Positions 56,801 through 64,000 of a stretch of DNA of 64,000 bases are shown piece after piece (positions within the stretch are counted from its first letter, which is position 1; every line of letters starts with the position of its first letter). Location of the stretch: positions 2,490,001-2,554,000 of the forward strand of contig JAILWY010000029.1 of the NCBI GenBank assembly GCA_022113835.1. Reading direction: 5' to 3'. The DNA comes from Atopsyche davidsoni (Eukaryota; Arthropoda; Insecta; Trichoptera; Hydrobiosidae). The translations under genes and the position numbers were made by a program. The notes beneath the pieces were generated by a model, which saw nothing but the letters and a program-made list of their open reading frames with translations, was not told where the DNA came from and searched no databases.

Positions 56801-58245
56801 CGGTGAATTATTGACACGACACGATTCGAATCTATATGTCTGAAAAAATCGGTAAAAAGTGAAAGTGCTTACAAACAAAAATTATCGTTATCTCCGAGCC
56901 ATTTGACTATTTAAATTTTTTTGTTAATATTATCATCTCATTAAAATTTGTTTTAATACAGATCATCATGATATTTAAAAAATATATATATTATTTAGTT
57001 ATTTGTTTTGTGAAGTGACTGGTTTCGCCGACAGTTTTCATTTGAATTGACGAGTAGTAGACATTCTGTCCTACGATTAAAATACAGGATTTTAATTTTG
57101 AATCAAATTTTACAAAGTTTTGATTCACCAGATTTCAAACACAAATTTAAAGTGCTCTATCCTGTCCAATATTTTATCATTACCGATTTAATGTTAAGCT
57201 TGCTAAAAACGGGTCATTATTTCATGGGGAATTTTTTTTTATTAAAGCAACGATTAATATCTTATCTCATTGAAAGGAATTGATTTTATTTCACAATAAT
57301 ATAAACAAAGGTGTTAGCATTTTGTTGTTTGCGTTTTTGTTTCGTCCCATTTCTTCTCAAGTATGCGTCATTATTAGATTAGATAAAAAAAATCTATTTC
57401 AATAAAAAGAAATATTTGTATTTTATAATTAATTTGTTTACAGTGTTGTGTATAAGGATGCAGTTTTTTTATTCCGATTTTTATATTTACTCTAAACACG
57501 TCATTACTTCGGGTTTTTGTGGAACCCGAACCCACACCTCCACATATTTGATAAGATATTTTTTGATTGAGCTTTGTTTAAGAGAGTACCAATTTTTATA
57601 GCGGATCTTCTGATCGACGGTCGCCCTGTTGAGTTTCTCGTTATCGAAAACAGTCAGCATGGATTTGATAGATTTACATGGATCACAACTAATAGATAAA
57701 TAAATTGGGACAGGCTTTGCGTAAGCCACGTATCAAGACAAATAAATGTAAACAGATATTTATTTTTTGCATATTCGTAGCAAACAACTTAATGTGTATA
57801 CGATTACTCAATAAAAAAATATTATATATAGTATATATGTTCCAACGACAACTTTTGTTATTTATAAATACAACTGTACAATACAAAACCGTTGTGTTAT
57901 TTGTACAGGAATGATAAAAATATAAATGCAATAATAAAGTAAATTTATAATGTAATAATATACAATACATTTTAAAGAAATAATCAAAGCAATTGTTCTG
58001 AAGCTTACGATTGTACGGTACGGTAAAAACGTCGATGGAGAACCGGTTAATATCTTTGAGCACGATCGGCCGGAATATACGAGTTCATGCTTGCATGTAT
58101 GTCGTGAGTCAGCAATGTAATGCGGACTTCCTGCTTGTTTCAGGTGTACCGAATCTGTTGTGAGTAGTTGGTTTCCTCACAGTCGGGACGGAGTGCACGC
58201 TGAAGGACGCTACGAGACGCAGTCGTGGGAGCCTTTCTGGTGGTT
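53811..58245. other. Long AT-rich intergenic region, no gene recognised
   Basis: No coding motif, splice-framed exon or repeat array stands out. The 98-codon frame at 56365-56661 is low-complexity Phe/Tyr/Ile-rich and probably chance. 54690-55320 is less AT-biased and more complex than its surroundings and might be a regulatory or conserved block. The 5' UTR of NOT4 probably lies within 58140-58245. Confidence 0.45.
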
Positions 58246-61200
58246 ATGTCCGTCATGAATCAAAGCGGAGACGATCAGGTAATCGTCAATTTAAATCTAT
58301 AACTACAACCTGACTTCGGTATTCTCTGATCACTGAGAGTCAAAAGACATTGGGAACACTTAATTTTTTATCATCTCAATCGATTTTGGTAAACTGCTGG
58401 CCTTCAATTTGTGTGTATAAGTATACTAATTATAACTTTGTGATTTCCAGGTGGAATGTCCGCTGTGCATGGAACCCCTGGAGGTAGACGACCTTCACTT
58501 TTACCCCTGCACTTGTGGTTATCAGGTCAGCATCCAAAGTCAACAAAAAGCCCTCTACATAATCTTAATAACGCAACTAATTCCGATCGCGTCAAATAGT
58601 CTGCGTATCTGCCTATTCTATTTTTATAAGTAGTGCAGTTAAGAAGTACTTTAGTAAAAATTTTCTTCTGAAGTAAAATAAAAAATTGTTTTATTTTAAA
58701 ACTATATTATAAATATATTTTTTTTAATATTCAATTTACAAGTCAAAAGACTTGTACAACCTCAACCAGAAAATTAAAAAACCTGAATACACTTCGTGTA
58801 TGAACGAAAATGATTTAATGCATTATTGTATTTTACAGATATGTCGATTCTGCTGGAATCGGATTCGCGAGGGGGAGAACGGGCTGTGTCCGGCGTGCCG
58901 GAAGGCCTACCCCGAGAACCCTGCCGACTTCAAGCCCCTGTCACAGGAACAGGTCGCGCATTTAAAACTATCACCTCCGACTCGATTACATCCCTAAGAT
59001 TGTATTTTACTTACGATCAAATTAAATTGACAATGTTAGCCAGCATGTTTAATTTATATAGTGGTTATTAAAAAAAACAGTATTACCTGCTATCGATAGA
59101 CTGCTAAATTGCTATAGACAGGATCATTAATTTAAAACCGCAAAGTTTGTTTTGCCGTTTATAGAGAATAGTCTTTCTCAACACTTTTTTGACTAGTACG
59201 TTTCAAATCGTACGATTATTACGTATTTCTTTGAATCGATATAAAGATACGAGAACGGGAGAGTAATTCGCGACGTGGTAGCAAATCAGAGTGTAAAATG
59301 TGACTGCTTGGAATTTAAATACTTAGAGGCTTATTTATCTCAAGAATGCAGATATGTTTGTGCCGGGTCATGTGTTAAAATATGATCGCAATCCGGTTGT
59401 TGATTCATCGGTCCGATGACTTAGCTGCCGTCAAGCTGAGGGAAACCTGAGAAGCCATTGTTCCTAAGGCTCATTGCTTTTTCAACTCCGCTTATGCCGG
59501 CTTAGATTTCACCCGTATTTACAGGCGAAAGGGATTTATAAAGCAATTCAATTTTTTTGTAAATGATGGGTTTTTTTTTTACTGTTTTCGTAAGTCATAG
59601 TCGTCTTTGCTGTTGGCGGAGTAGCTAGTCTTTGTTGGTAATAGAATTAATTAATTAATGAAAAACTAGTTTCGTAAGCGTATTATATATACCAACATAA
59701 AATTACAACAATATTGATCACGAAGAATAATGGTATAAAGTATACTGTGACATGAAGGAGGAGTCATGTGGCATTGGTGAGATTTTTTATTGATAGAGGG
59801 TTGTACTCTCCGTGTGCAGGTGGCTGCCATGAAGACGGAGAAGCGGGCACGAGAGCAGCAGCGCCGCACGAAGACGCAGGAGAGTCGCCGACAACTCAGC
59901 AGTGTGCGGGTGGTGCAACGCAACCTCGTCTTCGTCGTCGGACTGCCGGTCAGGCTGGCCGATGCAGAGGTATCAGCACAATCATTCATTAAGAGTCATA
60001 ATCACCAAATTAAGAGTCACTTGATTTCGCAGTAAATCATTTGTTTTGATTAATCACCAAAACAAATTATACATTCAATCAATGCGGTAAATTTTTATGT
60101 TTCAGGTTCTCAAGCGTCAAGAGTATTTCGGAAAATATGGGAAAATTCACAAAGTGGTCATAAACCACAGTACGGCTTACGCTGGCTCACAGGTAAACGA
60201 CACGCACCTTCCGACCTGTCTTATTAGTGTGACTATGCGTTTGTAGGGCGAAAGAGCTCTGAAAGACTCGTAAATTTTAATGTTTGTTTTAAAAAAAATT
60301 CGCGTCGTTGAAGGGTCCGTCGGCATCGGCGTACGTGACGTACGTGAGCGGGTCAGATGCGCTGCGCGCCATCCAGAACGTGAACAACGTGACGATCGAC
60401 GGGCGGGTGCTCAAGGGCAGCCTGGGCACCACCAAGTACTGCGCCAACTTCATGCGCAACCAGCCCTGTCCCAAGCCCGACTGCATGTACCTACACGAGC
60501 TGGGCGACCCCAAGGCCTCCTTCACCAAAGAGGAGATGCACCAGGGCCTGCACCAGATGTACGAGCGGAAGCTACATAACCAGTTGCTGGCGCTCAGCAA
60601 CCAGCATCCGCCTGCTGCCAATAGTGAGTATATTGCTCGTGCCGCAGATATATTTATACAAATGTTTTGTTTCACACCTTTATCTGGGTTTGAACATTGT
60701 TGTAGTATTGTTGTACGTAATGTGCGCGTTTGGTTCCAGGTACAGCAAGCAGTGGGTTTATACCCACGACTGTAGTCATGTCTTCCAGCATTAATATAAC
60801 TAATTCAAAGTGAGTACTTCATATCTGCAATTCTTATTTAATACTCGATAGCATTTTTGCCACTATTCGATTCAAATTAGATATCTTAGTTAATTATTTA
60901 GAGTATCAACGAAACGTTTTCTCCTTGCAGATCTAAAAGCAATGGTAGTGCGGTGGGCTCGGGGGTGATGCTTTCGTCCTCGTCGTCGTCGTCATCGTCG
61001 TCTTCGTCCTCCAGCTGCAGTAAGGAGGCCTGGCCCAGCCTCAGCTCCTCACCTCCCCCCGACACACAGGGTGCGTACACTCGCCGGACCATTCGTTATT
61101 CAATAGAAGTTATTCAATACAAAGCTATGACCCTAAAAGAAATCGCACGGATTGCATGAAAACTATTTACGTTGTTAATTTTGGGTAGTAAATTATTTTA

Positions 61201-63924
61201 ATCTTATTCGTATTTCCGACTGTTAATAACTGAAAAGAAAGTGCTTTGTGTTTAATAGCTTGTTAACTATTAGTATCATTGAATCTACGGTCTAGCAAAT
61301 TGCGATAATAAAAATAAATTGCAGTAATAATTATGAAATAATACTCTTCTTGTCTTGGTAGTAAAAGTATGTCTATTAATTATTGTATAATTAAAAAAAC
61401 AATCCGATGGAGTCGAAGCCGTTCAAAATGGTGTCACTGATGAATTCTCATGGTTGTCAAACTTATTCCAGACTCGGCGTTGTCACCGCAACCACAGCCA
61501 CAGCCTCAGCCACAAGCACAGACGCAGTCACAGCCCTCTCACACGCGGAGCACGGAGCAGACGCAGAGCACCTCCAAGTCTTCTCAGGCCGCACAGAGCC
61601 GGAGCAAGGACGCGCCTGCGCCCGCCCCCGCGCCCCACAAAGAAGCCCGCAAGAAGAACAAGCAGCCCGCGCCCGCGCAACAGTTCAGCCAGCAGGCCTT
61701 CACGGGCACGCCGATGCCGCTGGACTCGGACCACCGCCATGGGTTGCTCGACAACCACGATCACCACGATTTGCTCGACAACAGCGATCACAGCCTGCTC
61801 GAGGACAACGACGACCACCACTTGCTCAACGACGACCGCCAAACAATGATTATGAACAGGCACCAAGATATCATGAACTTAGGCCACTTAATGCCTCCGT
61901 GCAATTTACCTATCAAATCAAATCTAGCTAGCGAATTCGGCGCTTTAGAAAATAGAGATGTGCCTTTCATGAGCGAGCACCAGATGGATCGTCATCCGCT
62001 GCTCGATCACTCTAAAGAAATTATGCTCATGAGAGAGAGACAGAGCGAAATGTTGATGAGAAATCATTCGCTCTTAGATCCTAGCAAAAGATACGTTAAT
62101 GCAAATAGTTTAAATTTAGACAGTTGGGAATCAGGAGGATACCATCAGAACGCCAACGTATTACCGCCGTTTGGCATGCGTATGGACGGGACGATGCCAC
62201 AGGCCTTCGGCATGTCCCAGCATACGGCGCACATGAGCCCTGAGAGCCATCACGGCATGCTCAACGGCTTCGGAGATGGTGACGGGCTCATGAGTCAGAA
62301 ATCAGAAGGGAGGTATGTCGGCGAGAATAGCATGGACAAGTTTTTCACGGACTTCCACAAAAATCAGCAGCTCAAGTATTTGATGAGGCAGATGAGCATA
62401 GAGGCCCCGGGCCAGACACAGCTGCCGCCGGAGGTGCAGTCCTTGGCATACATCGAGAGCCAGCACCTACACAGGAAGTACGGGCCCATGCAGGGTCACA
62501 ACGGGATAGTGCAACACAACCAGGACACTGCCAACATAGGTAAACGCATTCACGTTTCTGCATCTTCAACTGTTGGTGTCTTATTCGTGTGAATTTGATG
62601 ACGATGATGAAGATGGAGTGTATATTAATTTATATAAAATATTAAATTTCAGGTTTACAGCAACACGCATTCCACCATCAACAGCCACCACAGCAACAAC
62701 ATCAACAGCATCAACAACTACAGCAATCGCAGCAACCGCAACAACTACTACAGCAACACCATCAACAGATACAGCCGCCACAGCAACCGCAGCAGCCACA
62801 GCAATCAGAACAGAAGAGCGAAGCGGCCATAGTAGACGACGACTTGGACTTTGATCCCTTCAAAGAGACACAGAAGGCACTCGCCGAGATGATGGAGAAC
62901 GAGATGATGGTGCAGCAGTCGGGACCCAAGCCCAGGTAACATTTTTTTTAGAAATGCTCCCTGTACGGAGTCATCTCTACCATCTTTATTTATTCTATTC
63001 TTTGCAAGTTAAGTTAGACGATTAGTCCAATATAGCTTCGTAACGATGGATTATACAGACCAAGTCACCGGAATTTGTGATAGTCTTGTGTCTTGTATGA
63101 ATGCTTTTCTTTGATTCTCAATACTATATTTCTTAGCTTATATCGTTAGGGATTAGTTTTTGTTTTGTTAACGTAGCTCAAAATGAATATATTTGAATGA
63201 TTGTTTCCAGCTCGGAGGCTGTAGATTGCTCAAGCAGACGCAGCCGCATGCCACCGCCAGGCTTCACTCACATGAACGCCTTTGGCATCGGCGTGCCTCG
63301 CCCACAGCCTTCCTCAGGTAGCCACTCACCGATCACTACAGCATGCAACGCTTAGTTGTAAGGTTTGCGCCCACTTATCCGCACGAGAGGCTGCAAAAGC
63401 CGACAAGCTTTCTCAATGAGTTTTCGATGAAGAGCTTCTTAGGTTAGGCAGAATGCCCATGAGCACCAAGTCTACAAATCTGTAAAAAATTTTGCCTTCC
63501 AGGAATTGAAGGCTTGAATAAAAAAAATCAAAATACATTAAACCAAACCAAAACCCGAGTTTATTTATACCATAAATATTTTATGCAGCAATTAAAATTT
63601 ACAAAAAAGCCATTGAAATGTGAATTAATAAGGGAACGCTTGATTGCAGACTGGACACAGCTGGATCCAGCTATCATGTCCACGTCGTGCAACTTTAGGG
63701 GCCCCCGCTTGCTGCCCGCACACTTGCTGGCGCAATACCCACCGCCCAACGCCCCCGCGCCCACCCCCGGGGCATCCGCGCCCGCCCCGGGCGCCCCCGC
63801 CCCCAACGGCTGGCCGCACTTCCCACGCGGGGCCTTCTACAGCAACATACCGCTGCCGCCGGGCTTCCAGGGCCAGGGCCCCACCAAAGGGGCCGCCAGT
63901 GCAGAGTGCATCGAGTCCAAATAG
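58246..63924 (+). CDS. Cnot4: NOT4/CNOT4, RING E3 ubiquitin ligase associated with CCR4-NOT
   Basis: Coding exons: 58246-58278, 58451-58525, 58839-58952, 59820-59969, 60106-60192, 60314-60623, 60740-60809, 60931-61070, 61472-62539, 62653-62935, 63211-63317, 63650-63924; phases join, 903 aa. NOT4 ubiquitinates stalled-ribosome and other targets and can bind the CCR4-NOT deadenylase. RING residues 14-58 (C4C4: CPLCMEPLE, PCTCGY, ICRFCWNRI, GLCPACRKAYPEN). Basic coiled coil about 75-110. RRM about 113-193 (QRNLVFVVGLPVRLAD, YFGKYGKIHKVVI, SASAYVTYV). CCCH finger C196, C205, C210, H214 (KYCANFMRNQPCPKPDCMYL). The C-terminal two thirds are low complexity: a poly-Ser run, QP repeats, LLDN/DH repeats, poly-Gln. 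Late conserved blocks are DLDFDPFKETQKALAEMMEN and DWTQLDPAIMS, matching the vertebrate layout. The acceptor before 60314 (GTTGAAG) is weak. Start: first ATG; a second ATG lies three codons on. Confidence 0.93.
61735..61840 (+). repeat. Imperfect LLD/DH coding repeat in NOT4
   Basis: Within exon 9, about 24-27-bp units TTGCTCGACAAC.CACGATCAC encode LLDNHDHHD, LLDNSDHS, LLEDNDDHH and LLNDDR (about residues 418-448). Related LLDHSKE and LLDPSKR motifs follow at about 503 and 527. Confidence 0.7.
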
Positions 63925-64000
63925 ACCCACCGTCCGCCGTCGCCCGTCTTTTCTGTATATACTGTCAGCAACGACACGGAGGGTATCTTTAGCTATGGCG
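63925..64000 (+). other. Start of NOT4 3' UTR
   Basis: Sequence after the TAG at 63922-63924. No polyadenylation signal before the window ends, so the transcript continues outside. Confidence 0.6.

Noticed and set aside
61528..61866. 112-codon Val-rich minus-strand frame
   Set aside because: Antisense shadow of the NOT4 repeat region.

Overview
The window is eukaryotic and almost certainly from an insect, most likely a lepidopteran. Genes have short exons with GT-AG introns, and AATAAA signals sit downstream of two of them. Intergenic DNA is AT-rich and packed with BEL/Pao, Ty3/Gypsy, Penelope-like, Jockey-like and TTAA-flanked (piggyBac-type) elements. The two best conserved genes are orthologues of the insect nuclear receptor HR78 and of NOT4/CNOT4. 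No bacterial, organellar, tRNA, rRNA or CRISPR feature was seen. All exon coordinates were read by hand from reading frames and splice signals.

Layout. (1) 1-8 kb: part of a cluster of paralogous C2H2 zinc-finger genes. Each has a 5' exon rich in SUMO-consensus IKQE/VKQE motifs, followed by a phase-0 intron and a finger exon. Genes A (1-1963, minus, cut by the window edge), B (2470-4933, plus) and C (6729-7957, minus) lie here. Gene D (40761-43386, minus) lies beyond the transposon island. Gene B is the odd one: only a dead half-finger remains, and the finger array is replaced by a run of symmetric exons that each encode a short basic 'PAERxRAYRLRQ' module. A TTAA-flanked MITE lies just downstream of B.

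(2) 8-40.7 kb: a transposon island. It holds two copies of a roughly 2.2 kb segmental duplication (9765-12035 and 14051-16205), one with a BEL-type solo LTR whose empty site is preserved in the other copy. Next come Gypsy, Penelope, BEL and Jockey fragments (16.2-20.7 kb). A head-to-tail array of three composite retroelement units follows (about 20.87-37.38 kb, period about 6 kb). The units keep gag and integrase pieces but no recognisable reverse-transcriptase core. The third unit carries a different gag fused to GC-rich minisatellites. A second Penelope remnant and copies of an unclassified repeat family fill 37.7-40.5 kb.

(3) 45.0-50.3 kb: HR78-type nuclear receptor, 12 coding exons, 480 aa predicted. 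(4) 52.1-53.2 kb: an intronless adenosine-kinase-like PfkB gene on the minus strand, convergent with HR78. (5) 53.6-53.8 kb: a small inverted-repeat MITE, then about 4.4 kb without a recognisable gene. (6) 58.2-63.9 kb: NOT4/CNOT4, 12 coding exons, 903 aa predicted, with RING, coiled coil, RRM, CCCH finger and a long low-complexity C-terminal region.

The genes do not form a pathway. The zinc-finger genes, HR78 and NOT4 are all regulators of gene expression, but their proximity is probably incidental. The most interesting signals are the domain switch in gene B, a promoter motif (TGGCAACACTC) shared in the same orientation by three of the paralogues, and the RT-less composite array.
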